The notes: generated by a model from the sequence alone, not told the origin. Numbered from the stretch's first letter, positions 26,846-35,325 are shown. The stretch: 64,000 nucleotides of DNA from CAVWDI01 sp963793095 (GCA_963793095.1 CAWBYY010000002.1:930001-994000), one strand, 5' to 3'. Numbers and translations are program-made.

Positions 26846-27220
26846 ATGAAAACGATTGGTACACCTTCAGAAGAGCTGTACTCGCCAGAGCGGGAATTTG
26901 ATCGCCTGGAAAATTTAGAGACCCAGGAAGGGCTGGAAAATTCCTCACTTGAATGGGAGGTTGTTGAACCGGACCTGCGCGACCTGCCTTTTACATTAAC
27001 AAATATCCCGCGCCTCCTCCTGCTTGGATTGATTCGCGCTTACCAGGCCACTTTTTCCCGGACGCTTCCCCAGGATACCTGCCGTTTCTATCCATCCTGC
27101 TCGCATTACGGGTACCAAGCGATCTACAAGTACGGAGTCCTCAAGGGGGGGGTGATGGCAGCCTGGCGTATAGTGCGATGCAATCCCTTTAACAAAGGCG
27201 GCTTTGACCCGGTCCCGTGA
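26846..27220 (+). CDS. yidD: Membrane-protein insertion efficiency factor YidD
   Basis: The C-terminal 75 residues are YidD: LIRAYQATFSRTLPQDTCRFYPSCSHYGYQAIYKYG, then MAAWRIVRCNPFNKGGFDPVP. Three conserved cysteines are present. The first ~48 residues are an acidic extension not found in most YidD proteins; YidD is usually 70-90 aa and this is 124. The ATG at 26846 lies 57 bases after rnpA. YidD is thought to help YidC insert membrane proteins, which agrees with the yidC gene two positions downstream. Confidence 0.9.
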   Translation: MKTIGTPSEELYSPEREFDRLENLETQEGLENSSLEWEVVEPDLRDLPFTLTNIPRLLLLGLIRAYQATFSRTLPQDTCRFYPSCSHYGYQAIYKYGVLKGGVMAAWRIVRCNPFNKGGFDPVP

Positions 27221-27273
27221 GATAATTTTTTTAGAATTAGAAAATTAATAGAAAAAAGAAGAAAGATATTTTA

Positions 27274-28485
27274 ATGAGAAAAAGAAAATTACTTTTGCTG
27301 GCAATTATATTTGGATCTTTGTTTATCTCTTCATGTGCGGGGGGATTGGGGACTGCTCAGAACTGGCCTGGAGTCGCAGCTGATCTTGAAAATGGTTTGG
27401 TTTACCTGGCATATGGGAGCCATGTCTATTTCATCGACCTGGAGACCGGCAGAGAGGTTGGCAGGTTTCCGGCAGAAAAAGACAAAAGAAATTTCTTCGC
27501 TCCCCCTGCCCTGACCGGGGATGGTTCTCAGTTAATATTTGGCGATTCTGCTGGTATCCTGTACAGCCTGGATGCAAGCCAATACAGGAGTGAACCTAAC
27601 TGGACTTTCCCGTCGAACGTTACTGCTGGTTCAGGAAATGGCTCCAATGGAAATGACAGCACCAGCAACCGCTATATCGCCGGCTCTTTGATTCAGGGCG
27701 ACCGGATCTTTGCGCCTGCCTTGAATGGGCACCTGTATGCTCTTAATCAAGAAGGCGAGCAGGTCTGGGAATTCAACCAGTTCAACAGCGATAATTCAGA
27801 GCTCTGGGCTTCTCCCGCTATAGATGATGATGGCGTCCTTTATTTGCCCTCAATGGACCATTTGATTTACGCAATTGATTCGAACAGCGGTGAACTTCTC
27901 TGGAAATCAGCCGAATCCCTGGGCGGCGCTATCGCGGGAACCCCTGCCCTTAATGATCAAAGCGAGCTCTTTGCCGGTAACCTGGGTTCATTAATGGTCA
28001 GGGTTGACACCAGTACCGGCGGTGGGGTATCAAATGGATTCCCTGCAAACGGCTGGATCTGGTCCGGTCCTGCGTACCATGAAGGCATCCTGTACTATGG
28101 CGATATGACCGGCGCTTTCTATGCTGTCGATACCGCCACTGGAGAACAGGTCTGGACATTTTCAGTCGATGGAAGCCAGCCTGGTTCCGGTTCGTCCGGG
28201 ATTCTTGAAGGGATTTCACCCCAGGAAAAAATTGGGATTGCCGGCACACCCCTTGTTGTGGGCGAAGCGGTTTATTTTGTATCCGAAAACAGCAAGTTTT
28301 TTGCGCTGGATAGAAATAACGGTGTCCCCTTGCGCGGCTGGCCAGTGGAGGTGAGCGGTAATCTTTACACCGGTCCTGTTCAGGCTGGTGAAATGATCCT
28401 CATTGCACAGGTCGGCACTGATGATTTATTGTCTGCATATGATCTGGAAGGTAAGAAAATCTGGTCATTCCGCCCGTTGGAATAA
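27274..28485 (+). CDS. PQQ/BamB-like beta-propeller lipoprotein
   Basis: This 403-aa protein has a lipoprotein signal (LFISSCAG, Cys about 21). It is followed by repeated outer-strand motifs of a PQQ-type propeller: VYLAYGSHVYFIDLETGREV, LYSLDASQY, LYALNQEGEQVWEFN, IYAIDSNSGELLWKS, FYAVDTATGEQVWTFS, FFALDRNNG. BamB in outer-membrane assembly is such a protein, but this is a monoderm-like context. The gene lies between yidD and yidC, 53 and 55 bases apart, in a block devoted to membrane-protein biogenesis. A scaffold role for secreted or inserted proteins is possible. A dehydrogenase is unlikely because catalytic residues are absent. Confidence 0.8.
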   Translation: MRKRKLLLLAIIFGSLFISSCAGGLGTAQNWPGVAADLENGLVYLAYGSHVYFIDLETGREVGRFPAEKDKRNFFAPPALTGDGSQLIFGDSAGILYSLDASQYRSEPNWTFPSNVTAGSGNGSNGNDSTSNRYIAGSLIQGDRIFAPALNGHLYALNQEGEQVWEFNQFNSDNSELWASPAIDDDGVLYLPSMDHLIYAIDSNSGELLWKSAESLGGAIAGTPALNDQSELFAGNLGSLMVRVDTSTGGGVSNGFPANGWIWSGPAYHEGILYYGDMTGAFYAVDTATGEQVWTFSVDGSQPGSGSSGILEGISPQEKIGIAGTPLVVGEAVYFVSENSKFFALDRNNGVPLRGWPVEVSGNLYTGPVQAGEMILIAQVGTDDLLSAYDLEGKKIWSFRPLE

Positions 28486-28540
28486 TTGGACGGGTGCTGG
28501 TTGTTTTAAAAATTCAAAAATCGATAGAGAGTGTTTATAA

Positions 28541-29323
28541 ATGATTGGGAATATCTGGGATACTTTGATCATCATGCCGATGTTGAATTCCCTGTTGTGG
28601 ATTTACAGCATTTTGGGAAACTTCGCCATCGCCATTATCTTATTTACAATCCTTGTCCGCTTGATAACCCATCCCCTCACGGTCAGGCAGCTTAAAGGCA
28701 CCCAGGCCATGCAGGATATGCAGAAATCGAAAGAGTGGCAGGACATGCAGAAGAAGTATAAGAACGATAAACAGAAATTGCAGCAGGAGCAAATGAGGCT
28801 CTATAAGGAGATGGGCGTCAACCCGCTCGGTTCCTGTCTCCCAACCCTGATCCAGTTCCCCATAATCATCGGGCTGTACCAGGCAGTCATCCGGGCTCTC
28901 GCTGTGGTCCCCCTCCAGATGACGGGATTGTTCTACTACATTTACCCCTTTTCAAATGTGTCCAGCGCCCTGCCGATTGACAGCCGCTTTTTATGGATGG
29001 ATCTCAGCCTGCCCGAACGTCTGTACATCCCGGGGATCAACCTGGGCTTTCCAATACTGGCCATTCTGGTGCTGGTGACAACCTACTTTCAATCCAGGCT
29101 CATTACCCCCCCAGCCCAGCCCGGCGAGCAGGGCGCCCAGATGACCCAGATGATGAACCTGTATATGCCCCTGTTGATGGGTTACCTGGCTTACACTTTC
29201 GCGGCTGGATTGGCTCTCTATTTTATTACCAGCAATGTGGTCACAATTCTGCAGTATGCCCTGATGGGTCGGGCTAATTGGAGCAACATGCTGCCCTCTT
29301 TTGGCCGGAAACAAGCCGATTGA
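28541..29323 (+). CDS. yidC: YidC/Oxa1 membrane protein insertase
   Basis: This 260-aa insertase of the short Gram-positive/Oxa1 type lacks the large periplasmic domain of proteobacterial YidC. Signatures are FAIAIILFTILVRLITHPLTVRQLKGTQAMQ, the coiled cytoplasmic loop KEWQDMQKKYKNDKQKLQQEQ, GVNPLGSCLPTLIQFPIIIGLY, and the closing LALYFITSNVVTILQYALMGR. The groove arginine is present in VRLITHPL. It inserts membrane proteins with or without Sec and sits downstream of yidD and the propeller lipoprotein. Confidence 0.95.
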   Translation: MIGNIWDTLIIMPMLNSLLWIYSILGNFAIAIILFTILVRLITHPLTVRQLKGTQAMQDMQKSKEWQDMQKKYKNDKQKLQQEQMRLYKEMGVNPLGSCLPTLIQFPIIIGLYQAVIRALAVVPLQMTGLFYYIYPFSNVSSALPIDSRFLWMDLSLPERLYIPGINLGFPILAILVLVTTYFQSRLITPPAQPGEQGAQMTQMMNLYMPLLMGYLAYTFAAGLALYFITSNVVTILQYALMGRANWSNMLPSFGRKQAD

Positions 29324-29388
29324 TCTTATGCTTCCGGAAATTCTGGGATAAAACTGAACATAACCTGATATATCGGTAGAGAAGGAAT

Positions 29389-30303
29389 ATGGAAGACGAA
29401 CGCACAATTTTGGAGATAATTGCCCCCACTATTGAGGAGGCGATTGCACAAGGGTTGGAAGAGTTAAATCTGCCCGAACAGGCGGTTGATATCGATATCC
29501 TTGATATCGGCAGCCAGGGTTTATTTGGCCTGGGTTCTCGCCAGGCCCGGGTACGCCTCACAGTCAAAGACCAGGATCTTATGCCAGAAGCGCTGGATGT
29601 CCCTGATATGGAGCCGGGACCCACAGAAGATCTATCAATTTCCGAGCCAGAACTGGCTGTTAGCGGACCGGTTCGCGAGCCTGATTTGGCGGAGGCAGAC
29701 GGTTTTCTAGACTTCCCGGATGAAGAATACCCCCCGGCGGACCTGGACGAGCAGGCGGTCTCTGATACAGAAGAGCAGGTTTCTCTGATGCCAGAGGTTT
29801 TAAATGAAGAGGTGGTCCTGCATGTCGCCCAGGTGACTGTCGAAGAACTGCTTGAGAAGATGGGATTTGTCGCCACCGTAACTGCCTACCACGGTGTACC
29901 GGATGATGAAAGGAGCCGGGTGCCGCTGATGGTTGACATAAGCGGCGATGACCTGAGCATTTTGATCGGGCCGCGTGCCGAAACATTGAATGCACTTCAA
30001 TACATCTCCAGCCTGATCATCAGCAAGGAACTTGGGCGCTCCATCCCTCTGGTGGTCGATGTCGAAGGTTACCGTAAGCGCCGCGCCCAGCAGCTCCAGC
30101 GCCTTGCTTATAAAATGGCAGACCAGGCGGTCAAGTCTGGCCGCCGCCAGCAGCTGGAACCCATGCCTGCTAACGAACGCCGCCTGGTGCATATCGCCCT
30201 GCGCGAAAATCCAGAGGTGGAAACCGAGAGTATCGGCGAGGAGCCGCGCCGCAAGGTCACCATTATCCCGCGGCAACCGGAAATCGACCGGACCGAAAAC
30301 TAG
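29389..30303 (+). CDS. jag: Jag/KhpB RNA-binding protein (Jag-N, KH, R3H)
   Basis: This 304-aa protein has an N-terminal Jag domain (TIEEAIAQGLEELNL ... DIGSQGLFGLGSRQARVRL), an acidic linker of about 80 residues, a KH-like domain (DDLSILIGPRAETLNALQYISSLI) and an R3H domain (YRKRRAQQLQRLAYKMADQAVKSGR ... ANERRLVHIALREN). KhpB/Jag proteins bind RNA with KhpA and affect cell division and envelope genes. It starts at an ATG after AGAGAAGGAAT, 66 bases past yidC, and is the last gene of the block before the tRNA region. Confidence 0.93.
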   Translation: MEDERTILEIIAPTIEEAIAQGLEELNLPEQAVDIDILDIGSQGLFGLGSRQARVRLTVKDQDLMPEALDVPDMEPGPTEDLSISEPELAVSGPVREPDLAEADGFLDFPDEEYPPADLDEQAVSDTEEQVSLMPEVLNEEVVLHVAQVTVEELLEKMGFVATVTAYHGVPDDERSRVPLMVDISGDDLSILIGPRAETLNALQYISSLIISKELGRSIPLVVDVEGYRKRRAQQLQRLAYKMADQAVKSGRRQQLEPMPANERRLVHIALRENPEVETESIGEEPRRKVTIIPRQPEIDRTEN

Positions 30304-30330
30304 AAAATCTAGAACCCCTTGCTGGAATTC

Positions 30331-30359
30331 TTGACCGCCATCCCCGGCGGTGTTACAAT
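30331..30359 (+). promoter_or_regulatory. Sigma70-type promoter ahead of the tRNA-Glu array
   Basis: TTGACC at 30331-30336 and TACAAT at 30354-30359 are separated by exactly 17 bases. Transcription would start near 30366, about 17 bases before the first tRNA-Glu-like copy at 30383. This is the best promoter seen in the region. Confidence 0.75.
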
Positions 30360-30382
30360 CCCGTCGCTCTAAAAAAGTATAC

Positions 30383-30558
30383 GCCCCCATCATCTAGGGT
30401 GATTACTATCCCCGGTTGGTTTTGGTGGTTATTTAGGCAGGGAAATTTCAAGCATTATAATTGGGGACACGCCCCCATCGTCTAGGGTGATTACAATCCC
30501 CGGTTGGTTTTGATGGTTATTTAGGCAGGGAAATTTCAAGCATTATAATTGGGGACAC
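30383..30558 (+). repeat. Tandem 88-bp units: tRNA-Glu 5' end plus promoter-like TATAAT
   Basis: Two nearly identical 88-bp units begin at 30383 and 30471; a third start at 30559 diverges. Each begins GCCCCCATCGTCTAGG, the first 16 bases of the intact tRNA-Glu. It then passes through TTACTAT/TTACAAT and ends with TATAAT (30456-30461 and 30544-30549) shortly before the next tRNA start. The unit thus looks like a truncated tRNA gene joined to a promoter, amplified in tandem. The copies cannot fold as tRNA because the 3' half is missing. Confidence 0.8.
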
Positions 30559-30584
30559 GCCCCCATCGTCTAGGGTGATTACAA

Positions 30585-30718
30585 TCCCCAGTCGTCTTGG
30601 GGACCAGGAGTAACCTTTCAAGGATAATAATCGGGTTTGAATCGCGGGAACGTATAGGACGCATCCTTTCGGTTTCTGGGGTTACAGAGGCTGGAATTTC
30701 AAGGCATTATAATCGAAT
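30585..30718 (+). pseudogene. Degenerate tRNA-Glu copy and tRNA promoter
   Basis: Bases 30585-30663 follow the tRNA-Glu sequence through the D-arm and anticodon arm (GGGGACCAGGAGTAACCTTTCAAGGAT) to a T-arm-like GGGTTTGAATC. There a short GCGGGAACGTATAGGACGCATCC insertion interrupts it. Acceptor pairing is lost. At 30708-30713 TATAAT ends five bases before the intact tRNA, so it may serve as its -10 box. Confidence 0.65.
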
Positions 30719-30791
30719 GCCCCCATCGTCTAGGGGACCAGGACGTAGCCCTTTCAAGGCTAAGACCGGAGTTCAAATCTCCGTGGGGGCA
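30719..30791 (+). tRNA. tRNA-Glu(TTC)
   Basis: The 73 bases fold completely. The acceptor GCCCCCA pairs with TGGGGGC, the anticodon stem TAGCC/GGCTA closes the loop CTTTCAA (anticodon TTC), and the T stem CGGAG/CTCCG closes TTCAAAT. The discriminator base is A. CCA is not encoded. It is the only intact copy among many decayed ones and is followed by its own terminator. Confidence 0.95.
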
Positions 30792-30799
30792 CACAAAAT

Positions 30800-30828
30800 A
30801 AGACTTTGCATAAAGCAGAGTCTTTTTT
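30800..30828 (+). terminator. Terminator of tRNA-Glu
   Basis: A 10-bp stem (AAGACTTTGC with GCAGAGTCTT, one G.U) around loop ATAAA ends in TTTTTT. Related hairpins of the form AGACTTTAC...GTAgAGTCTTTTTT follow the decayed tRNA copies at 30976-31005, 31124-31153, 41775-41808 and 52749-52777. Confidence 0.85.
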
Positions 30829-30839
30829 AATTAATCAAA

Positions 30840-31005
30840 GTTCCCATCGACTGGAAGAACAGGACGCAGCCCTTTCAAGGTTAATCTGGAGTTGGAATTT
30901 TAATCCCACGAAGAAACGTAGTGACGAGTGGGATCTCCGTGGGGGTCGCGTAGCATCCAGCTCGGCTGGGCACACAAAAGACTTTACATCAAGTAGAGTC
31001 TTTTT
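30840..31005 (+). pseudogene. Decayed tRNA-Glu copy with terminator
   Basis: The copy follows the intact tRNA through GACGCAGCCCTTTCAAGG, then carries an insertion in the T-arm (CGAAGAAACGTAGTGACGAG) before ATCTCCGTGGGGGT. A second short insert (CGCGTAGCATCCAGC) precedes the final GGGCAC. The tRNA-type terminator hairpin is retained at 30976-31005, so the whole transcription unit was duplicated. Confidence 0.7.
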
Positions 31006-31017
31006 TCATTAACAAAT

Positions 31018-31153
31018 GCCCACAGCGTATTGGGGATTAGGATGTAACCTTTCAAGGATATACCGGGTGTGAATCGCGGAACGTAGAGGAGCATCCCTTT
31101 GGGATCTCCGTGGGGGCACTCAAGAGACTTTACATTTTGTAAGGTCTTTTTTT
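31018..31153 (+). pseudogene. Decayed tRNA-Glu copy with terminator
   Basis: Recognisable elements are the D-arm region, CCTTTCAAGG anticodon arm, T-arm start GTGTGAATC, the inserted GCGGAACGTAGAGGAGCATC element, and the 3' end ATCTCCGTGGGGGCAC at 31103-31119. A tRNA-type terminator hairpin follows at 31124-31153. Acceptor 5' bases are lost. Confidence 0.7.
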
Positions 31154-31161
31154 ATATCGAA

Positions 31162-31340
31162 TCCCCCATTGACTTGGGGAGCAGGAAACAATCTAATGCT
31201 CGTATCTGATCATTTCAAGATAAAGACGAGAGTTCGAATCGCGCAACGCAGTGGAGCATACCCGAAGGTGCGAAGCACCGGAGTGGTATCTCCGTGGGGG
31301 TCGCGGAACGCAGTGTAGCATCCCGCGTTTTTTACAGGAT
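31162..31340 (+). pseudogene. Decayed tRNA-Glu copy with two inserts
   Basis: After TCCCCCATTGACTTGGGGAGCAGGA the anticodon arm holds extra bases. The T-loop (GAGTTCGAATC) is split by an insert of about 47 bases that includes GCAACGCAGTGGAGCATACC and the small hairpin GGTGCGAAGCACC. ATCTCCGTGGGGGT follows. A second insert copy, CGCGGAACGCAGTGTAGCATC, follows the acceptor remnant. Confidence 0.65.
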
Positions 31341-31489
31341 TGCGGGACACTCGTTTGTAATAACCGTTCTACAGATGTAGAGCGGTTATTGTCTTCGATT
31401 CGCTTTGAACACTGAGAAGAATTGGATGGATCGGGTTTGTATTTGATAGTATTTGGCAAAGAGAGTTTGAATAGGGATAGGTGATTATA

Positions 31490-31521
31490 TCTAGATACTG
31501 GTTCGAGTCCTGTTCTGCCCA
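31490..31521 (+). pseudogene. 3' remnant of a different tRNA
   Basis: CTGGTTCGAGTCCTGTTCTGCCCA is the T-arm and acceptor 3' strand of a tRNA with a TGGGCAG-type acceptor, with no matching 5' half nearby. A similar piece split by an insert lies at 42150-42185, also just upstream of a LuxR gene. Another GGTTCGAGTCCTG is at about 31652. Confidence 0.5.
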
Positions 31522-31867
31522 TTTATCCAAAATTAACTGCTTGACATGCCAGTCGAGCAGTTTTTGGCTTCTTTACGCTTTGAGCAAAGGGAAAAGTTGT
31601 ATCAAATGGAGGTAAGTATTGGCTCTATTGAATAAAAATCATGTTTTTTCGGTTCGAGTCCTGTATCTGGGTTTTTTCGTTTTTCCAACCAGAAGAATTC
31701 TTGTGCGTTCTAACCCCGATTATTTGCAATTCTTCCTTGCCAATCATCATCATTTACCTGTTTACAAAACGTTGACCTATATCTTCCAGTGCATTATCTA
31801 TCCAGAGGTATAATTACCCACTACGGATATCAGATTGCAAGCTATGTAGATCAAAATCCTAACTATC
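31522..31867. other. Gene-free stretch before the LuxR fragment
   Basis: No coding sequence is supported here. It holds one more GGTTCGAGTCCTG tRNA scrap near 31652 and otherwise AT-rich sequence with no recognisable element. It forms the left edge of cargo module A. Confidence 0.5.
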
Positions 31868-32218
31868 AAAACCAAGCTCTACCTACTGCGTGTCTCACAA
31901 AACCTGATGCCACGCCCGTGGTTAGTGGAAATGTTTAGAGAGGAACGAAAACGCCCCCCGGAAATGGTGGTCGCACCTGCAGGATATGGTAAAACAATCC
32001 TGATGGCTACCATTGCTGAGGAACAGATTGCGGATGGCGCCCAGCAGTTCGCCCAAATGCTTGTCGGTTTCCTAACCCTCGCAGCGGACTTGCTCGCTGG
32101 TACACTGGGCCGAAAGTTTATATTTCGTTCCTCAAAGGTTCTAACCGATACCTGGCAAGTGGCGATCACTCAAGGGTATCCAACTATTACGCCATACAAT
32201 GATTTCATAAGGAGATAA
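31868..32218 (+). pseudogene. N-terminal fragment of a MalT-type LuxR regulator
   Basis: The frame reads KTKLYLLRVSQNLMPRPWLVEMF and then VVAPAGYGKTILMATIAEEQ. This matches the start of MalT-like STAND regulators (compare TKLHRPRLPKDLI ... VTAPAGFGKSTLV in the complete gene at 42268). The Walker A motif survives. Beyond about 32020 the sequence no longer resembles the family, and the frame ends at 32218, five bases before the next gene. Both this fragment and the complete gene directly follow tRNA remnants, so they mark equivalent module heads. Confidence 0.65.
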
Positions 32219-32222
32219 AAAA

Positions 32223-32672
32223 ATGGCAGATTACTCACAAATACCGCAATGGCTTCATGTTTACCCCGCCTCAGGGCGTGCGAAAGAGATCGTACACAAA
32301 TCCATGACCATGGACACGCTTTTCTCTGGTGTCGTGCCGATCCAGTGGACCACCCCGGAAGCACCGGAATTCCATGACGTAATGGACAAGGTGAAGGCCG
32401 CTGGATTCAAGACGATTGCCGGGTGTCCATCTGCTGATGCGGCGGATACCAGCCTTAGCCGGACCCTCAAGTCGCTGCAGCTCTATCTAAAAAAGATCAA
32501 CAAACGCCCGGACAAATACCAAATCGTCCGTACCATCAAAGATATCGATAAAGCGGTGGCAGAGAACAAGCTGGGCATCTACTTTACCCATCAGGGCAGC
32601 GGATTGTTTGAGGGTGACGAGGAAAAGGTGGGGGTGTTTCGACAGTTGGGCTACGGTTTCCATACCGGATGA
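32223..32672 (+). pseudogene. Truncated M19 membrane-dipeptidase-like protein
   Basis: This 149-aa open frame matches the first ~150 residues of the complete M19 protein that follows it: IPQWLHVYPASGRAKEIVHKS, DTLFSGVVPIQW, LYLKKINKRPDKYQIVRTI, LGIYFTHQGSG, VFRQLGYGF. It then stops with TGA. The C-terminal metal-ligand part (VSHTG, SSHS) is missing, so it cannot be an active dipeptidase. It has a good ribosome site (AAGGAGATAAAAAA). It is a partial duplicate rather than a separate family. Confidence 0.7.
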
Positions 32673-32781
32673 TTTCGGCGGCGCGAATTTTGAGTGCTGT
32701 GACCTTGCCAATGAGGCAGGACATTAGCATTAATGCACTGATGACATGCTTTTTAACCTAAAATAAACAAGGAGAATAAAC

Positions 32782-34002
32782 ATGAGTACTGAAGATACAA
32801 AATCAACAACGAAAGCCAACCCATACGCAACGAAAGATAATCCATACGCAACCAAAGACAATCCGTATGCGACCAAGGACAATCCGCTTGCGACTCAATA
32901 TAATCCATACGCAACAGGAAAGGATTATTCCAAAATACCACAGCGCTTACACAAATACCCTTCTTCTGATAGAGCGAAGAAGATCGTGCATGACTCCATT
33001 ACCATAGATACACTCTTTTCCGGTACTTGGCCAGAGCAATGGTCAACTCCTGAAGCCCCTGAGTTTCATGACCAAATGGACCGCTGTATTGCTGTTGGAA
33101 TGAAGGTGATGGGTGTATGCCCCTCAGCTGATTCTTTAAATACAGCTGCTTCGGTATCGTTGAAGGCTTTGCAGTTCTATTTAAAGAAAATCAACGAACG
33201 CCCTGATAAATATAAGATTATCCGCACGACAAAGGATATTGATGATGCGATAAAGGAAAAGAAGTTGGGGTTATACTTTACCCATCAGGGTACCGGACAT
33301 TATGAAGGCGATCCCGACAATGTCGCAATTTGGCGTCAACTCGGTTATGGCTACTGTTTATTGGCTTACAACCAGCGCAATCCCGTCGGGGACGGATGTT
33401 TTGTGAAAGAGAACGGAGGGCTTACCGCTTATGGAAAGACAGTGATTGACGCCTACAACCGTTACGGCATGCTCGTAGATGTTAGTCATACCGGTGAACG
33501 TACAGCACTTGATGCCATTGAGCGTAGTAGTCAGCCGGTTATATCCTCCCACTCGGTAGCCATGGCGATAGCAAAATATCAACGTAGTCTAGAAGATTTG
33601 GTTATTAAGGCGATTGCCCAGAGCGGCGGCGTGTGTTCCATCAACTCGGTTGGTGCTTTTGTTGATATGTCCAATCCGGATATTGTGACAACGGATATGC
33701 TTTTCAAACATATCGATTATATGGTAAATCTCGTTGGAATTGATCATGTCGGTTACGGTTCTGATTTTATCCCGGATGTCACCTTTACTTCTGACGGCAT
33801 GCAAACATCATTTGGCCAGGCAATTTTCCCGGATGGTGGCTATACAACCAAAAGCGGCGAAAAAGGATTCCCAACACCCGCTTCCTATCAGATCCTCCCC
33901 GCTCTGGTGGATAAGTTGCTGGAGAATGGGTATTCCGAAGAGGATTGTGGCAAATTCCTTGGTGGTAATAACTACCGGGTTTTCAAACAAGTTTGGAAGT
34001 AG
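32782..34002 (+). CDS. M19-family dipeptidase with N-terminal NPYATKD repeats
   Basis: This 406-aa protein follows AAGGAGAATAAAC. Residues ~12-46 are five heptads of the form NPYATKD with slight variation. The enzyme domain begins at IPQRLHKYPSSDRAKKIVHDS. M19 landmarks include LLAYNQRNPVGDGC, LVDVSHTGERTALDAIE, PVISSHSVAMA and HVGYGSDFI. The usual N-terminal HxD zinc pair appears only as TIDTLF, and the bridging Glu position reads HQGTG, so the metal site is atypical. M19 enzymes cleave dipeptides, including D-residues, and some beta-lactams. Cytoplasmic: no signal peptide. Confidence 0.82.
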   Translation: MSTEDTKSTTKANPYATKDNPYATKDNPYATKDNPLATQYNPYATGKDYSKIPQRLHKYPSSDRAKKIVHDSITIDTLFSGTWPEQWSTPEAPEFHDQMDRCIAVGMKVMGVCPSADSLNTAASVSLKALQFYLKKINERPDKYKIIRTTKDIDDAIKEKKLGLYFTHQGTGHYEGDPDNVAIWRQLGYGYCLLAYNQRNPVGDGCFVKENGGLTAYGKTVIDAYNRYGMLVDVSHTGERTALDAIERSSQPVISSHSVAMAIAKYQRSLEDLVIKAIAQSGGVCSINSVGAFVDMSNPDIVTTDMLFKHIDYMVNLVGIDHVGYGSDFIPDVTFTSDGMQTSFGQAIFPDGGYTTKSGEKGFPTPASYQILPALVDKLLENGYSEEDCGKFLGGNNYRVFKQVWK

Positions 34003-34055
34003 TCGTTAGGCCAATTTAACTCAATAAAAGCAATCAATCCAAACAGGAGATTATT

Positions 34056-35291
34056 ATGGCAATTTTAAAAAACGAACCGCTTTTTCCTTTTACGGAAGGA
34101 AACTACGCAAAACCAAATCATATTATTATAGCTGGTAGTGACGAGGAAATAGGCTATGAATTAGCTTCCCTCGCAAAAGAAAAATATGATTGCAAACTCG
34201 AGAAATATGATGATCCTATCTACGGCGAAGCACGCAGGGAATTTTTCAAGCGCAACTGGCCAGCAATGAACGAACGCGCTAAGGGAATTCGTCGTGCATA
34301 TGGCCTTTCTGAGGATGATAACATTCACGACACCTGCAGTCTACCTTACGACGTTTATGACTGTATTAGAGGTTTATCAATCTCATTCAGCGCATGCTCA
34401 GGTCTCGTACTACCAATAGAGGAAAGCGACAATAAAAAAGGAGTATATACTGCTCGTAATCACGACTTATTCCCTCTTCCGGTATGGAGTACCCTTTTTG
34501 GTAAAAAGGGACCTGAAGGTGCACATGGATGTGAAGAAAGAGCTAATGTAATTGAGTTTCGACCTGATAAAGGATACAAAAGTATATTAGTTGGTGGTCA
34601 TGACATTTTAACGCCATTTATTGATGGTATTAATGAGAAAGGACTTTATTTTACAACCTTCGCAGACCCGAATGGAGTTGGTGAAGGCGGTGCACCTATG
34701 GCTGGAGGTAGAATAAATGGATTGTCAGATGTTCAACTTGGTGCTTACCTTCTCAGCAATTGTGCTACAGTAGAGGAAGCTAAAAAAGCAATCCTAACAA
34801 CTCGTATAATGCAAGTAGGTATGTGTATTCATATGCTAATTGCTGATCGTGATGGAAATGCTACTGTTTTTGAAATCGATAAACTATCTCAAGCTTATGT
34901 ATTTACTGATCGAAAGCCAGGAGAGCCATTATTCTGTACAAATCATCCAATATCTACGTATACTGATTCTAGTAAATTCCCTGCTTATAGTGAGGAAGCA
35001 GAACATAATACTTTTTATCGAATGAATCTTTTGGACAAAACCTATGCAGATATGAAGGCTCCGTTTAAAAAATCAGATGCTGAAGAATTAGTGAATGTAG
35101 TTCATTGTGCATTTATAGATGATAAGAAAGCGGAAGCTGCCTTTAAAGAACGGACATTAATAAATACGAATTGTGATTTATCTAAACCAGAAATAACAGT
35201 TCGATTTTATTTAGGTGACGAAGGTGAAATTCCTGGAACAAACCATATAAAAACACGCATGAGTGAACCTTTTACCTTTGGTTTTGACTAA
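34056..35291 (+). CDS. C45-type Ntn hydrolase / acyltransferase
   Basis: This 411-aa protein shows ISFSACSGLVLP with a likely N-terminal-nucleophile Cys at about 114. It is followed by VYTARNHDLFP, GINEKGLYFTT and CIHMLIADRDGNATVFEI. This is the arrangement of the C45/acyl-CoA:6-aminopenicillanate acyltransferase group, which self-cleave before the Cys and act on amide bonds. The gene is visibly richer in A+T than its neighbours, suggesting a different origin. It lies 53 bases after the dipeptidase with a ribosome site AACAGGAGATTATT. Substrate unknown; choloylglycine-hydrolase-like activity is an alternative. Confidence 0.72.
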   Translation: MAILKNEPLFPFTEGNYAKPNHIIIAGSDEEIGYELASLAKEKYDCKLEKYDDPIYGEARREFFKRNWPAMNERAKGIRRAYGLSEDDNIHDTCSLPYDVYDCIRGLSISFSACSGLVLPIEESDNKKGVYTARNHDLFPLPVWSTLFGKKGPEGAHGCEERANVIEFRPDKGYKSILVGGHDILTPFIDGINEKGLYFTTFADPNGVGEGGAPMAGGRINGLSDVQLGAYLLSNCATVEEAKKAILTTRIMQVGMCIHMLIADRDGNATVFEIDKLSQAYVFTDRKPGEPLFCTNHPISTYTDSSKFPAYSEEAEHNTFYRMNLLDKTYADMKAPFKKSDAEELVNVVHCAFIDDKKAEAAFKERTLINTNCDLSKPEITVRFYLGDEGEIPGTNHIKTRMSEPFTFGFD

Positions 35292-35325
35292 AGAGAAACA
35301 GTAACCAGCAGAAAGACACAGAGAA

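Noticed and set aside
29274..29876. 200-aa Ser-rich minus-strand frame opposite jag
   Set aside because: Low-complexity shadow of the jag gene, without a ribosome site or motifs.
30383..30720. Tandem repeats as a CRISPR array
   Set aside because: The period is 88 bp with no unique spacers, the repeat carries a tRNA 5' end, and no cas gene is nearby.
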